Shown piece by piece: positions 1 through 8,224 of a DNA stretch of 53,460 bases. This stretch comes from Ferrimonas balearica (GTDB lineage: Bacteria > Pseudomonadota > Gammaproteobacteria > Enterobacterales > Shewanellaceae): positions 1 through 53,460 of the forward strand of contig NZ_JAHVHW010000010.1 in the NCBI RefSeq assembly GCF_019802055.1, written 5' to 3'. Each line of letters starts with the position of its first letter. Within the stretch, counting starts at the first letter, position 1. A program made the translations under genes and the position numbers. The notes beneath the pieces are model-generated. The model was not told the origin of the DNA. It was given only the letters and a program-made list of their open reading frames with translations, and made no database searches.

Positions 1-11
1 CCGCCAGGCAC
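1..11 (+). rRNA. 5S rRNA 3' end (partial)
   Basis: The first bases read CCGCCAGGCA, which resembles the conserved 3' tip of gammaproteobacterial 5S rRNA (CGCCAGGCA). The position just upstream of a tRNA-Asp also fits, because rRNA operons of this group often end 5S then tRNA-Asp. Only about ten bases are in the window, so the call rests on this short match and on context. The exact 3' boundary is uncertain. Confidence 0.45.
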
Positions 12-21
12 CCATTAAAAT

Positions 22-138
22 CTGCGGTAAACGCAGTGCTTTTTGCCAAGATTGAGGCGAACAAGCGACGACTTCAGGAGCATAGTGAGCTATGTGACTG
101 AACGAGGATGCGAAGTTCAACGATAATATTGGCGAAAA
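22..138 (+). other. Structured rRNA-operon spacer between 5S and tRNA-Asp
   Basis: No gene is visible here but the stretch is rich in pairing. A small stem CTGCG/CGCAG lies at 22-36. A long-range imperfect stem joins 40-53 (TTTTTGCCAAGATT) with 125-138 (AATATTGGCGAAAA). Inside it are a TTCAG/CTGAA stem and a CATAG/CTATG stem around 80-105. Such a rod could be a processing site for the rRNA-tRNA precursor. That role is inferred; the pairing is seen directly. Confidence 0.5.
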
Positions 139-153
139 GAACCAGTTTGGTGC

Positions 154-230
154 GGAGTGGTAGTTCAGTTGGTTAGAATACCGGCCTGTCACGCCGGGGG
201 TCGCGGGTTCGAGTCCCGTCCACTCCGCCA
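154..230 (+). tRNA. tRNA-Asp (GTC)
   Basis: A 77-nt cloverleaf with encoded CCA. The acceptor arms GGAGTGG and CCACTCC pair, the anticodon GTC is at 188-190, and the T arm carries GGTTCGAGTCC. It is nearly identical to E. coli tRNA-Asp. Its position after a probable 5S end makes it the distal gene of an rRNA operon. Confidence 0.97.
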
Positions 231-242
231 TCTATAACGAAG

Positions 243-268
243 AACCCAGCCTAACGGCTGGGTTTTTT
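243..268 (+). terminator. Rho-independent terminator of the rRNA/tRNA-Asp operon
   Basis: A perfect 9-bp stem (AACCCAGCC, loop TAAC, GGCTGGGTT) runs into six T residues, 13 nt after the tRNA-Asp CCA. This is a textbook intrinsic terminator for the rRNA operon. The right arm is also the start of a sequence repeated about 150 bp downstream. Confidence 0.9.
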
Positions 269-359
269 CGTTTCTGGCGGATAGACGGTTGAGTGGGTCT
301 GCTCGCTCTGGTGTAACAACACATCCCTGTGAGATCCCTCCTGTCGGCATCCATGCCTC
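253..359 (+). repeat. Direct repeat, copy 1 (about 107 bp)
   Basis: This unit starts in the loop and right arm of the operon terminator and runs through a segment that recurs at 405-511 with a few mismatches (for example GGATAGACGG against GTATGGACGG, and ACATCCC against ACACCCC). The offset is 152 bp. It has no credible open reading frame. It looks like a duplicated rRNA-operon 3' flank. Confidence 0.85.
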
Positions 360-404
360 CACCTCGCCGGACTGCGATGCGTTGCATCGGTTCCGACTCA
401 CCCA

Positions 405-511
405 AACGGCTGGTTTTTTTCGTTTCTGGCGTATGGACGGTTGAGTGGGTCTGCTCGCTCTGGTGTAACAACACACCCCTGTGAGCTCCCTCCTGTCGGC
501 ATCCCTGCCTC
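405..511 (+). repeat. Direct repeat, copy 2 (about 107 bp)
   Basis: Second copy of the unit at 253-359. It keeps the right arm GGCTGG and the T-run, but the sequence before it (ACTCACCCAAAC) no longer supplies the matching left arm, so it should not fold as a terminator. Between the copies a CGATGC/GCATCG hairpin lies at 375-389. The stretch 512-635 shows no recognisable feature. Confidence 0.85.
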
Positions 512-635
512 GTGCTCCGGGCCTGCGTCGCTGTGTGACCATCGATAACGAGACAATCCAATCGAGCCCCTGGAGCCATTTTCTTTACTCCAATTTTTGT
601 TGGCATCTACTGTTCAGGAATCCGGTAACGCTCTC

Positions 636-663
636 TTTCTTAGCGCTTTTCCCGATTTATACT
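636..663 (+). promoter_or_regulatory. Candidate murB promoter (weak)
   Basis: TATACT at 658-663 is a good -10 hexamer. The best -35 about 16 bp upstream (TTTCTT) is poor. It would give a leader of roughly 120 nt before the chosen murB start. No better candidate was seen in the gap between the operon terminator and murB. Confidence 0.3.
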
Positions 664-789
664 GGGATCTAAGCCTAAAATGGGGTGGTGAAAAGTTGCG
701 CAAGGTGGTCGATCTGGCCGCTCAGATTACGTAGACTGCGCCTTCTTTTAATCCGGCACCTGCCGATATTGAGTGGAATCGACCTTACT

Positions 790-1818
790 GTGCCTGTTTC
801 TGTGACATTTGATGCGAACCTTGCCGAGCACCACACCTTTGGTGTTTCGGTGTGTTCTCGTGCCTTGGTGGTTGTCGACAGTGTGGATTCGCTGGCTCGA
901 TGCTATCGCAATGAGGAGTGGCAAAGCCTGCCCAAACTGGTTGTTGGCGGTGGAAGCAATCTGCTCTTTACCGAGGACTTCAATGGGCTGGTGATCCTGA
1001 ACCGCATCAAAGAGCGCACGGTGTCCGAGTCGTCGGGTTGTTTTCGTCTTCACCTCGGAGCGGGCGAGGGCTGGCATGAGGTTGTGGCCTGGTCTCTTGA
1101 GCAAGGGATGCCGGGTCTTGAGAATCTGGCGCTGATTCCAGGAACCGTCGGTGCGGCACCGGTACAAAACATCGGTGCCTATGGAGTCGAGTTGGCAGAC
1201 TTCTGTGAGTATGTCGACTACTGGGACTGCGAGCTTGGCAAGGTGGTTCGTTTGCCGGCCGCTGAGTGTCACTTTGGTTACCGTGAGTCGATTTTCAAAG
1301 GTGCTCTGAAAGGGCGGGCCGTAGTCGTCGCGGTGGGTTTGGCGCTGCCGAAAGCCTGGTCCCCCAAGTTGGGGTACGGACCGTTAGCTCAGCTCGGTGA
1401 GGAGGCGGCGCCCTCAGCCATCTTTGAGGCGGTATGCCAGATCCGTTCCAGTAAGCTCCCTGACCCGGAGCAGTTGGGCAATGCGGGTAGCTTTTTTAAG
1501 AACCCGGTGATCGATGCTGTCTTGTTTGAGCGCATCCAGCGTTCACACCCAGAGATCCCAAGTTACCCTGCTGGTCCGGGCGAGATGAAAGTACCGGCAG
1601 GCTGGCTGATCGATCAGGCCGGCCTCAAAGGTTACCAGGTTGGAGATGCGGCCGTTCATACCGAGCAGGCCCTGGTGTTGGTTAACCGTGACAAGGCCAC
1701 GGCCGAGGAGATCACCACACTGGCTCGACATGTCGTTGCGACGGTTGAAGCCCGTTATGGGATCGAGTTGGAGCCGGAGGTTCGGATCCTTGATGGTCAG
1801 GGCGGAGCAGGCTGGTAA
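790..1818 (+). CDS. murB: UDP-N-acetylenolpyruvoylglucosamine reductase
   Basis: MurB reduces UDP-GlcNAc-enolpyruvate to UDP-MurNAc with NADPH and FAD, the second committed step of cytoplasmic peptidoglycan precursor synthesis. Seen: the flavin-binding signature GGGSNLL, the segments NIGAYGVEL and FGYRESIFK, the NAGSFFKNP motif carrying the catalytic serine (about S234 here), and a C-terminal LEPEVR with the general-acid glutamate. The open frame extends upstream to 685, but those 35 residues are basic and unlike MurB. The GTG at 790 gives 342 aa, the E. coli length, and begins just before the conserved HHTFGV segment. The upstream ribosome-binding site is weak (GAGTGGA). birA follows after 2 nt, so the two are one transcription unit as in E. 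coli. Confidence 0.95.
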   Translation: MPVSVTFDANLAEHHTFGVSVCSRALVVVDSVDSLARCYRNEEWQSLPKLVVGGGSNLLFTEDFNGLVILNRIKERTVSESSGCFRLHLGAGEGWHEVVAWSLEQGMPGLENLALIPGTVGAAPVQNIGAYGVELADFCEYVDYWDCELGKVVRLPAAECHFGYRESIFKGALKGRAVVVAVGLALPKAWSPKLGYGPLAQLGEEAAPSAIFEAVCQIRSSKLPDPEQLGNAGSFFKNPVIDAVLFERIQRSHPEIPSYPAGPGEMKVPAGWLIDQAGLKGYQVGDAAVHTEQALVLVNRDKATAEEITTLARHVVATVEARYGIELEPEVRILDGQGGAGW

Positions 1819-1820
1819 AC

Positions 1821-2783
1821 GTGTTTCCTGTGATTCGACAGCAGCTGATTGCTGCACTTTCAGATGGCCAGTTTCATTCTGGTGCTTTACTGGCAGAACA
1901 GCTTGGCGTGTCCCGTGCTGCAATCCATAACCATATTGAATCTTTGGAGGAGATGGGGCTCGACCTTTACCGGGTTAAAGGTAAAGGTTACCGGCTTTCC
2001 CGTCCCTTAAGTCTGCTGACGCCAGAGGCTCTGGCCGCTGAGGCTCGCCCTGCACCACTCCATCTGTTTTGGCAGGTGGAGTCCACTAACGGCTATATGC
2101 TCGAGCGTGCAAAACGAGCCGTCAATGGCGAAGCCTGTCTTGCTGAGATGCAGACCAGCGGGAGAGGACGAAGGGGGCGTACCTGGGTATCGCCCATCGC
2201 TTCCCACCTTTATCTTTCCTACTTCTGGCGCTTGGACCAGGGTCTGGCTGCCGCGGCAGGATTGAGTCTGGCGGTTGGTGTGGTGCTGTGTGAGGCGCTG
2301 GAGTCTCTCGGAGTAGAAGGGCTGTCCCTCAAGTGGCCCAATGACATCTATCTCGGTGGCAAAAAGCTTGCTGGCATCCTGGTTGAGGTTTCGGGACAGC
2401 AGGGTGAGGCATGTGAACTGGTGATAGGCTGCGGCGTTAACGTCAGCATGCCGGAGTCGATCGCGAACCGCATCGACCAGCCCTGGGCCGACCTGAGCGG
2501 TGAGTGGGAGATACCGGACCGTAATCAACTCGCTCGAGCAATCCTAACCCATCTGGATCAAGGGTTGCTGGCGTTTGAGCAGGAAGGTTTAGCGCCATTT
2601 GTGGAGCGCTGGCAGCAGCGCGACCAGTTCGCGAACCGGCCGGTCAAATTGCTGCTGGGCAGCCAAACCCTGGAAGGGGTGGCGAGGGGTATCGACCAGC
2701 AAGGCCATCTGTTATTGGCCCTGCCAGACGGTACGGTTAAACGCTTTGCTGGTGGTGAGCTGAGTTTGCGGGCGCGAGATTAA
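1821..2783 (+). CDS. birA: Biotin-[acetyl-CoA-carboxylase] ligase / biotin operon repressor
   Basis: BirA activates biotin to biotinyl-AMP and transfers it to the AccB subunit of acetyl-CoA carboxylase. The class II form also represses biotin synthesis genes. Seen: an N-terminal winged-helix DNA-binding domain (about residues 1-62, with [10 protein letters not shown]), the adenylate loop GRGRRGR at 114-120, [19 protein letters not shown] in the catalytic core, and a small C-terminal domain. At 320 aa it matches the bifunctional E. coli protein (321 aa), so repressor activity is likely. Start is GTG, 2 nt after murB stops. Its last 4 bases overlap the end of the convergent coaA. Confidence 0.96.
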   Translation: MFPVIRQQLIAALSDGQFHSGALLAEQLGVSRAAIHNHIESLEEMGLDLYRVKGKGYRLSRPLSLLTPEALAAEARPAPLHLFWQVESTNGYMLERAKRAVNGEACLAEMQTSGRGRRGRTWVSPIASHLYLSYFWRLDQGLAAAAGLSLAVGVVLCEALESLGVEGLSLKWPNDIYLGGKKLAGILVEVSGQQGEACELVIGCGVNVSMPESIANRIDQPWADLSGEWEIPDRNQLARAILTHLDQGLLAFEQEGLAPFVERWQQRDQFANRPVKLLLGSQTLEGVARGIDQQGHLLLALPDGTVKRFAGGELSLRARD

Positions 2784-3718
2784 CCGCGCAGCCTTATCTG
2801 CTCAATGCGGTGCTCGGCGCCTTTGCTCAAAATCAGGGTCGCCCGCTCCCGGGTGGGAAGGATGTTCTGATTCAGGTTGGGTCCGTTAATCTCTTCCCAA
2901 ATCTTACTGGCCGTTTTACGGGCTTCCCCTTCACTTAAGTGCGCGTAGTGGTGGAAGTAGGAGTTGGGGTCTTTAAAGGCGCCATCCCTAAAGCTGATAA
3001 AGCGGTCGATATACCAGGACTTCAGCAGATCCTCTTCGGCATCCACATAGATGGAGAAGTCGACGAAGTCTGAGACGAATGGGCGGTTGCCATCCGGGTA
3101 ATCCATCCCGCTCTGCAATACGTTCAACCCCTCCAGAATCAGGATATCCGGGTTGTTGACCTCCTGATGGGTATCCGGGATCCGGTCGTAGCTCAGGTGA
3201 GAGTAGAGCGGGGCAGCGGTGCGTTCACCGGACTTCACGCCGCGGACAAACTCCAGCAGCATCCGAATGTCGTAGCTTTCAGGGAAACCCTTACGCTTGA
3301 GCAGGTCCCTACGCTTGAGCTCTTCTAGGGGATAGAGAAACCCGTCAGTGGTGACGAGTTCAACCTGGGGATGTTCAGGCCAGCGCTGCAACAGAGCCTG
3401 AAGAATACGGGCCGTCGTGCTTTTGCCCACGGCAACGGAGCCGGCAACACTGATGATGTATGGCCCGCGGGAGGGGCGACGGCCTAAAAACTGCTGCAGC
3501 ACATCGCCACGCCGTTGATTGGAGTGCACGTACAGATTCAGCAACCGGGAAAGAGGAAGATAGACCGCTTCCACCTCTTCCAGCGAGACACTCTCGTTGA
3601 TACCCCGTAAGCGCTCCAGCTCTTCTTCACTGAGGGGAAGGGGAACAGCGTCCCGCAGGGCGGCCCATTGACGGCGGGAAAAGCCCTGATAGGCACCAAG
3701 TTTGGTCTGGGCGTTCAA
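2780..3718 (-). CDS. coaA: Pantothenate kinase, type I
   Basis: CoaA phosphorylates pantothenate, the first and feedback-controlled step of coenzyme A synthesis. Seen: the P-loop GSVAVGKS at residues 93-100, the TTDGF segment, KGFPESYD, and [12 protein letters not shown], all typical of the bacterial type I kinase. Length is 312 aa against 316 in E. coli. The only start that fits is TTG at 3718 (reverse strand), preceded by GGAG about a dozen bases upstream; the nearby ATG runs into a stop. A TTG start may keep expression low. It converges on birA with a 4-bp overlap and has no terminator hairpin of its own at the junction. Confidence 0.94.
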   Translation of the reverse strand: MNAQTKLGAYQGFSRRQWAALRDAVPLPLSEEELERLRGINESVSLEEVEAVYLPLSRLLNLYVHSNQRRGDVLQQFLGRRPSRGPYIISVAGSVAVGKSTTARILQALLQRWPEHPQVELVTTDGFLYPLEELKRRDLLKRKGFPESYDIRMLLEFVRGVKSGERTAAPLYSHLSYDRIPDTHQEVNNPDILILEGLNVLQSGMDYPDGNRPFVSDFVDFSIYVDAEEDLLKSWYIDRFISFRDGAFKDPNSYFHHYAHLSEGEARKTASKIWEEINGPNLNQNILPTRERATLILSKGAEHRIEQIRLRG

Positions 3719-3888
3719 AGGTATCGTTTCTCCATAGTTTGCGACCGCGACATTACCTTAACCACTGGCAAAGGTACAGCATGGCAATCCCCCGGGGCGG
3801 CTGAGTTTAACCATGTCTTTCACCGCTTCGCTCTCTGGTTAAAAGCTCATCAGTTGCACGGGTTGAGTGATTTTTTTTGAAAATCCTA

Positions 3889-3917
3889 TTGCGCTGAATC
3901 GGCCGTTTTCCTATCAT
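3889..3917 (+). promoter_or_regulatory. Promoter of the tRNA(Thr-Tyr-Gly-Thr)-tuf operon
   Basis: TTGCGC at 3889-3894 and TATCAT at 3912-3917 are separated by 17 bp and followed by a GC-rich discriminator (GCGCTCCGC). This is the layout of stringently controlled stable-RNA promoters. It lies 22 bp before the first tRNA. An A/T-rich stretch at 3871-3884 just upstream could act as an UP element. Confidence 0.75.
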
Positions 3918-3939
3918 GCGCTCCGCACATTAGTGCAGT

Positions 3940-4015
<76 letters not shown>

Positions 4016-4020
4016 AATTT

Positions 4021-4105
<85 letters not shown>

Positions 4106-4137
4106 TTTTCTCCCTGGCAAGTTGCCCGAGGGAAATC

Positions 4138-4212
<75 letters not shown>

Positions 4213-4221
4213 GTTTTAAGT

Positions 4222-4297
4222 GCTGATATAGCTCAGTTGGTAGAGCGCACCCTTGGTAAGGGTGAGGTCCCCAGTTCAAATCTGGGTATCAGCACCA
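4222..4297 (+). tRNA. thrT: tRNA-Thr (GGT)
   Basis: 76-nt tRNA with encoded CCA; acceptor GCTGATA pairs with TATCAGC; anticodon GGT at 4255-4257. Last tRNA before tuf, which starts 98 nt later. Its 3' end must be freed by processing of the tRNA-mRNA transcript. Confidence 0.97.
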
Positions 4298-4395
4298 CTC
4301 CTCTCGCATCATGCCGATTTTTCCTTGTTATACTCAATTTCCGAGTACCAATAGCCCAGTGGGTCTACCCACTTCGTTTGGATCGAGGCAACACC

Positions 4396-5580
4396 ATGTC
4401 TAAAGAAAAGTTTGAACGTACGAAACCTCACGTTAACGTTGGTACCATCGGCCACGTTGACCACGGTAAAACCACTCTGACCGCTGCTATCACCAACGTG
4501 CTGGCTAAAGCCCACGGTGGTCAAGCTCGCGCTTTCGATCAGATCGACAACGCTCCGGAAGAGCGTGAGCGTGGTATTACCATCGCCGCTTCTCACGTTG
4601 AGTACGACACTGAAACTCGTCACTACGCTCACGTAGATTGCCCTGGCCACGCCGACTACGTTAAGAACATGATCACCGGTGCTGCCCAGATGGACGGCGC
4701 GATCCTGGTATGTGCTGCTACTGACGGCCCGATGCCGCAGACTCGTGAGCACATCCTGCTGTCCCGTCAGGTTGGCGTACCGTACATCATCGTGTTCCTG
4801 AACAAGTGTGACATGGTTGATGACGAAGAGCTGCTCGAGCTGGTAGAGATGGAAGTTCGTGAACTGCTGTCCGAGTACGACTTCCCGGGCGACGACACTC
4901 CGGTAATCCAGGGTTCCGCTCTGAAAGCGCTGGAAGGCGAAGCTCAGTGGGAAGAGAAGATCCTGGAGCTGGCTAACGCTCTGGACACCTACATCCCTGA
5001 GCCGGAGCGTGCTGTAGACGGTGCCTTCCTGCTGCCGATCGAAGACGTATTCTCCATCCAGGGCCGTGGTACCGTAGTAACCGGTCGTGTTGAGCGTGGT
5101 ATCGTTAAAGTTGGCGACGAAGTAGAAATCGTTGGCGTTAAAGAAACCACCAAGACCACCTGTACCGGTGTTGAAATGTTCCGCAAGCTGCTGGACGAAG
5201 GCCGCGCTGGTGAGAACTGTGGTGTTCTGCTGCGTGGTACCAAGCGTGAAGAAGTTGAGCGTGGTCAGGTACTGGCCAAGCCGGGCTCCATTACCCCGCA
5301 CACCAAGTTCACCTCTGAGGTTTACGTACTGTCCAAAGAAGAAGGTGGTCGTCACACCCCGTTCTTCAAAGGCTACCGTCCTCAGTTCTACTTCCGTACC
5401 ACTGACATCACTGGCACCATCGAGCTGCCGGAAGGTGTTGAGATGGTAATGCCGGGTGACAACATCCAGATGACTGTTACCCTGATCGCTCCGATCGCGA
5501 TGGAAGAAGGCCTGCGTTTCGCTATCCGTGAGGGTGGCCGTACCGTAGGTGCTGGTGTAGTAGCGACCATCGTTGAGTAA
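4396..5580 (+). CDS. tuf: Elongation factor Tu, copy 1
   Basis: EF-Tu is the GTPase that delivers aminoacyl-tRNA to the ribosomal A site. Seen: the P-loop GHVDHGKT at residues 19-26, DCPGH in switch II, NKCD for guanine recognition, then the two beta-barrel domains; 394 aa, full length. The open frame continues upstream through the tRNA genes, but ATG at 4396 gives the conserved start [16 protein letters not shown]. Codon use is strongly biased to CTG, CGT and GGT, as in very highly expressed genes. It differs from the second copy (21069-22253) at residue 252 only (Thr here, Ala there). It is cotranscribed with four tRNAs and ends at its own terminator. Confidence 0.98.
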   Translation: MSKEKFERTKPHVNVGTIGHVDHGKTTLTAAITNVLAKAHGGQARAFDQIDNAPEERERGITIAASHVEYDTETRHYAHVDCPGHADYVKNMITGAAQMDGAILVCAATDGPMPQTREHILLSRQVGVPYIIVFLNKCDMVDDEELLELVEMEVRELLSEYDFPGDDTPVIQGSALKALEGEAQWEEKILELANALDTYIPEPERAVDGAFLLPIEDVFSIQGRGTVVTGRVERGIVKVGDEVEIVGVKETTKTTCTGVEMFRKLLDEGRAGENCGVLLRGTKREEVERGQVLAKPGSITPHTKFTSEVYVLSKEEGGRHTPFFKGYRPQFYFRTTDITGTIELPEGVEMVMPGDNIQMTVTLIAPIAMEEGLRFAIREGGRTVGAGVVATIVE

Positions 5581-5604
5581 TCAACGGCTGCACTAAACCA
5601 GAAA

Positions 5605-5629
5605 AGGGCGCCATTTGGCGCCCTTTTTG
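5605..5629 (+). terminator. Rho-independent terminator after tuf copy 1
   Basis: An 8-bp stem AGGGCGCC/GGCGCCCT with loop ATTT is followed by TTTTT and a G/C-rich stretch. The same hairpin follows the second tuf copy, so the shared tract extends past the coding sequence. Confidence 0.92.
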
Positions 5630-5650
5630 CGTTTGCGCGGGTTGGTCGTC

Positions 5651-5679
5651 TTGTCAGCGATGGTGAGAATGCATAGAAT
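5651..5679 (+). promoter_or_regulatory. Promoter of secE-nusG
   Basis: TTGTCA (5651-5656) and TAGAAT (5674-5679) with a 17-bp spacer give a strong sigma-70 candidate just after the tuf terminator. It would leave a leader of about 115 nt before secE, containing no obvious open frame. Confidence 0.7.
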
Positions 5680-5802
5680 CTAGGGCTGCTTTTTTGCCGG
5701 TGGATGGCCCAGTGAAGGCGTTCCAACTGCAGCTGCCGGCCTACCAACACTTGCTGGACGAAACCAGTTGGGTGTTACAGACTCGAATACGGGATTGTTG
5801 TA

Positions 5803-6174
5803 ATGAGTACCAATACTGAAAATCAAGGCAGCTCCATGGATACTCTGAAGTGGGGTTTGGTGGCAGTGATCCTTGCCGCTGCAGTAGTGGGCAACCACTA
5901 TTTTGCTGCTGAATCTGTGCTGATCCGCGCTGTTGGCGTGGTCGTTGCGATTGCGATCGCCCTGTTTATTGCCGCTCAGACTGAGAAGGGCAAAGCAGGT
6001 TGGGCTTTTGCACAAGAGTCCCGGATGGAAGTCCGCAAGGTCGTGTGGCCGACTCGCCAGGAAACGGTTCAAACCACGTTGATCGTGTTTGCCGCCACCG
6101 CGTTTATGGCGTTCTGCCTCTGGCTGCTGGATATGGGCCTGGTGTGGATCGTTAATCTGATTACTGGGGTATAA
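5803..6174 (+). CDS. secE: Preprotein translocase subunit SecE
   Basis: SecE clamps SecY in the inner-membrane SecYEG protein-export channel. At 123 aa it is the long three-helix form typical of Gammaproteobacteria. Two N-terminal hydrophobic segments (about residues 15-33 and 38-57) precede the conserved amphipathic region EVRKVVWPTRQET and a final transmembrane helix. nusG follows after 4 nt, a pairing kept across bacteria. The partner secY lies in the spc operon later in this window. Confidence 0.96.
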   Translation: MSTNTENQGSSMDTLKWGLVAVILAAAVVGNHYFAAESVLIRAVGVVVAIAIALFIAAQTEKGKAGWAFAQESRMEVRKVVWPTRQETVQTTLIVFAATAFMAFCLWLLDMGLVWIVNLITGV

Positions 6175-6178
6175 CTGA

Positions 6179-6724
6179 ATGTCTGAGCAACCGAAAATGC
6201 GCTGGTATGTGGTACAGGCTTTCTCCGGTTTTGAGGCGCGCGTCGCCCAATCCCTGAAAGAGCACATCCAGATGCATGGCATGGAAGAATTTTTTGGCGA
6301 GGTGCTGGTTCCCACCGAAGAGGTGGTTGAGATGCGTGCCGGTCAGCGTCGCAAGAGCGAGCGCAAGTTCTTCCCTGGCTACGTGCTGGTTCAGATGGTG
6401 ATGAACGACCAATCCTGGCACCTGGTACGCAGCGTGCCGCGTGTGATGGGTTTCATTGGCGGTACTTCTGACCGTCCTGCTCCGATCACTGAGAAGGAAG
6501 CTAACGCGATTCTCAACCGTCTGCAGGAAGCCAGCGAGGCTCCGCGCCATCGCACTATCTTCGAGCCGGGCGAAGTGGTTCGTGTTACCGACGGCCCCTT
6601 TGCCGATTTCAACGGCACCGTGGAAGAGGTGGACTACGAGAAGAGCCGCCTGAAGGTGTCCGTGATGATCTTTGGCCGTTCCACTCCGGTGGAACTGGAG
6701 TTTGGCCAGGTCGAAAAGTCCTGA
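6179..6724 (+). CDS. nusG: Transcription termination/antitermination factor NusG
   Basis: NusG binds the RNA polymerase clamp, suppresses pausing, and links polymerase to Rho or to ribosomal S10. Seen: the NGN domain starting [13 protein letters not shown], and a C-terminal KOW domain with [19 protein letters not shown]; 181 aa as in E. coli. Its interaction partners RpoB, RpoC and S10 are also encoded here. It starts 4 nt after secE, and the operon ends at a large hairpin about 30 nt past its stop. Confidence 0.97.
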   Translation: MSEQPKMRWYVVQAFSGFEARVAQSLKEHIQMHGMEEFFGEVLVPTEEVVEMRAGQRRKSERKFFPGYVLVQMVMNDQSWHLVRSVPRVMGFIGGTSDRPAPITEKEANAILNRLQEASEAPRHRTIFEPGEVVRVTDGPFADFNGTVEEVDYEKSRLKVSVMIFGRSTPVELEFGQVEKS

Positions 6725-6747
6725 TCAAAAGATCGTCAAGAAAGCGT

Positions 6748-6777
6748 TTGTCCTGGGGCGGCGAATTTGGCTATAAT
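6748..6777 (+). promoter_or_regulatory. Promoter of rplK-rplA
   Basis: TTGTCC (6748-6753) and a perfect TATAAT (6772-6777) with an 18-bp spacer, followed by a GC-rich discriminator TCGCCGCCCC typical of stringent control. The spacer and discriminator are the two arms of the nusG terminator. Confidence 0.75.
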
Positions 6778-6792
6778 TCGCCGCCCCTTTTT
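6755..6792 (+). terminator. Terminator of secE-nusG, overlapping the rplK promoter
   Basis: A perfect 13-bp inverted repeat (GGGGCGGCGAATT at 6755-6767, AATTCGCCGCCCC at 6775-6787) with a 7-nt loop is followed by five T residues. This is a strong intrinsic terminator. The loop and right arm contain TATAAT, the -10 box of the next promoter, so one DNA segment serves both jobs. Confidence 0.85.
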
Positions 6793-6801
6793 CATCGGGG
6801 A

Positions 6802-6819
6802 GCCGAATTTCTGTTCGGC
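6802..6819 (+). promoter_or_regulatory. Hairpin in the rplK leader, candidate L1 operator
   Basis: GCCGAA/TTCGGC with a 6-nt loop sits in the short untranslated leader about 28 nt before rplK. In E. coli, L1 represses rplKA by binding a hairpin in this place that mimics its 23S site. The location fits, but I could not confirm the L1-specific bulge pattern. Confidence 0.4.
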
Positions 6820-6847
6820 GCTTGAACCCAAATTGAGGTAATTACTC

Positions 6848-7276
6848 ATGGCTAAGAAAGTCCAAGCCTACATCAAGCTGCAAGTTGCAGCTGGTGCTGC
6901 TAACCCGTCTCCGCCGGTAGGTCCGGCTCTGGGTCAGCACGGCGTAAACATCATGGAATTCTGTAAGGCGTTTAACGCTCGTACAGAAAAACTGGAAAAA
7001 GGTCTGCCGATCCCGGTTGTTATCACCGTTTACGCTGACCGTTCCTTCACTTTCGTTACCAAGACTCCGCCGGCTTCCGTTCTGCTGAAGAAAGCCGCTG
7101 GTCTGAAGTCTGGCTCCAGCCGTCCGAACACTGAGAAAGTGGGTACTGTTACCCAAGCTCAGCTGCGCGAAATCGCTGAAACCAAGGCTGCTGACATGAC
7201 TGGTGCGGACGTCGATGCAATGGTTCGCTCCATCGCTGGTACTGCCCGTTCCATGGGCCTGGTAGTGGAGGACTAA
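6848..7276 (+). CDS. rplK: 50S ribosomal protein L11
   Basis: L11 binds 23S rRNA at the GTPase-associated centre and is needed for RelA activation by uncharged tRNA. Seen: the N-terminal domain [20 protein letters not shown] with the proline-rich switch, and the C-terminal rRNA-binding domain with GTARSMGL near the end; 142 aa as in E. coli. rplA starts 3 nt after its stop, and both are probably repressed by L1 at the leader. Confidence 0.98.
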   Translation: MAKKVQAYIKLQVAAGAANPSPPVGPALGQHGVNIMEFCKAFNARTEKLEKGLPIPVVITVYADRSFTFVTKTPPASVLLKKAAGLKSGSSRPNTEKVGTVTQAQLREIAETKAADMTGADVDAMVRSIAGTARSMGLVVED

Positions 7277-7279
7277 TCG

Positions 7280-7981
7280 ATGGCTAAGATCTCTAAGCGC
7301 ATGCGCGTAATCCGTGAGAAGGTTGACGCCACTCGCGAGTACGACATCAACGAAGCTGTTGCTCTGCTGAAAGAACTGGCTACTGCCAAGTTCGTTGAGA
7401 GCGTAGACGTTGCTGTAAACCTGGGCATCGATGCTCGTAAATCCGACCAGAACGTACGCGGTGCCACTGTACTGCCGCACGGCACTGGCCGCGACGTACG
7501 CGTAGCCGTGTTCACTCAAGGCGCCAACGCCGATGCCGCCAAAGAAGCTGGTGCTGACCTGGTAGGTATGGACGAACTGGCTGCTCAGGTTAAAGCTGGC
7601 GAGATGAACTTCGACGTAGTTATCGCTTCTCCGGATGCGATGCGCGTTGTTGGTCAGCTGGGTCAGATCCTGGGTCCGCGTGGCCTGATGCCGAACCCGA
7701 AGACCGGTACTGTAACCCCGAACGTAGCTGAAGCGGTTAAGAACGCCAAAGCTGGTCAGGTTCGCTACCGTAACGACAAGAACGGTATCATCCACACCAC
7801 CATCGGTAAGGTTGACTTCGACGCTGAGAAGCTGAAAGAAAACCTGGAATCCCTGCTGGTAGCACTGAAGAAGGCCAAGCCTGCTTCTGCTAAGGGCACC
7901 TTCGTTAAGAAAGTGACCATCTCTACCACCATGGGTGCTGGTGTTGCGGTTGACCAGGCGACTCTGGAAGCGCAAGCCTAA
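7280..7981 (+). CDS. rplA: 50S ribosomal protein L1
   Basis: L1 forms the mobile stalk that guides deacylated tRNA out of the E site and represses its own operon. Seen: 233 aa, with the signature [15 protein letters not shown] in domain II and the N-terminal ISKRMRVI start. Spacing to rplK is 3 nt. A hairpin containing the next promoter begins 6 nt after its stop. Confidence 0.98.
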   Translation: MAKISKRMRVIREKVDATREYDINEAVALLKELATAKFVESVDVAVNLGIDARKSDQNVRGATVLPHGTGRDVRVAVFTQGANADAAKEAGADLVGMDELAAQVKAGEMNFDVVIASPDAMRVVGQLGQILGPRGLMPNPKTGTVTPNVAEAVKNAKAGQVRYRNDKNGIIHTTIGKVDFDAEKLKENLESLLVALKKAKPASAKGTFVKKVTISTTMGAGVAVDQATLEAQA

Positions 7982-7982
7982 T

Positions 7983-8010
7983 TTGCAGGGCGCGTGATTT
8001 CCTGTATAAT
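7983..8010 (+). promoter_or_regulatory. Promoter of rplJ-rplL-rpoB-rpoC
   Basis: TTGCAG (7983-7988) and TATAAT (8005-8010) with 16-bp spacing, then the discriminator TTCGCGCCCT. An 8-bp inverted repeat, AGGGCGCG at 7987-7994 and CGCGCCCT at 8013-8020, brackets the -10 box. No T-run follows, so this copy is less likely than the nusG one to terminate. Confidence 0.75.
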
Positions 8011-8020
8011 TTCGCGCCCT

Positions 8021-8224
8021 GAGGTCGAAGTCCGGATGGCGACATTCGGACTTTCGTCCAAGACCGCAGGTGGAGCCCCGGCTCCTTAATTTCCTGCGTA
8101 GACGGTGAAGGACCTGAAGAAGATTTCTAATCTTCTGGAACTCCCCGCCGTATGGAATCCCCCAGTTTCTGGGGTTGTTAAGTTTCTAGGCGCAAGCCTA
8201 GGTGGAATCCAGGAGTGAAGCCCA
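8021..8224 (+). promoter_or_regulatory. L10 leader (autoregulatory mRNA leader)
   Basis: This 204-nt leader has the features of the L10 leader that binds L10-(L12)4 to shut off rplJL translation. Stems seen: AGTCCGGAT/ATTCGGACT (8029-8052), CCCCAG/CTGGGG (8160-8174), and CTAGGC/GCCTAG closed by a GCAA loop (8186-8201). The block CCTGCGTAGACGGTG matches the E. coli leader by eye. AGGAG at 8211-8215 is the rplJ ribosome-binding site. Confidence 0.8.

Noticed and set aside
397..420. Second rRNA-operon terminator in repeat copy 2
   Set aside because: The T-run and right arm are there, but the left arm does not pair with GGCTGG.
189..606. Minus-strand open frames of 117 and 124 aa over tRNA-Asp and the direct repeat
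   Set aside because: They run through a tRNA gene and repeat DNA and contain the tell-tale translated tRNA tail; no protein family is suggested.
5581..5802. tRNA-Trp between tuf and secE, as in some relatives
   Set aside because: No cloverleaf or CCA anticodon arm is present; the gap holds a terminator and a promoter only.
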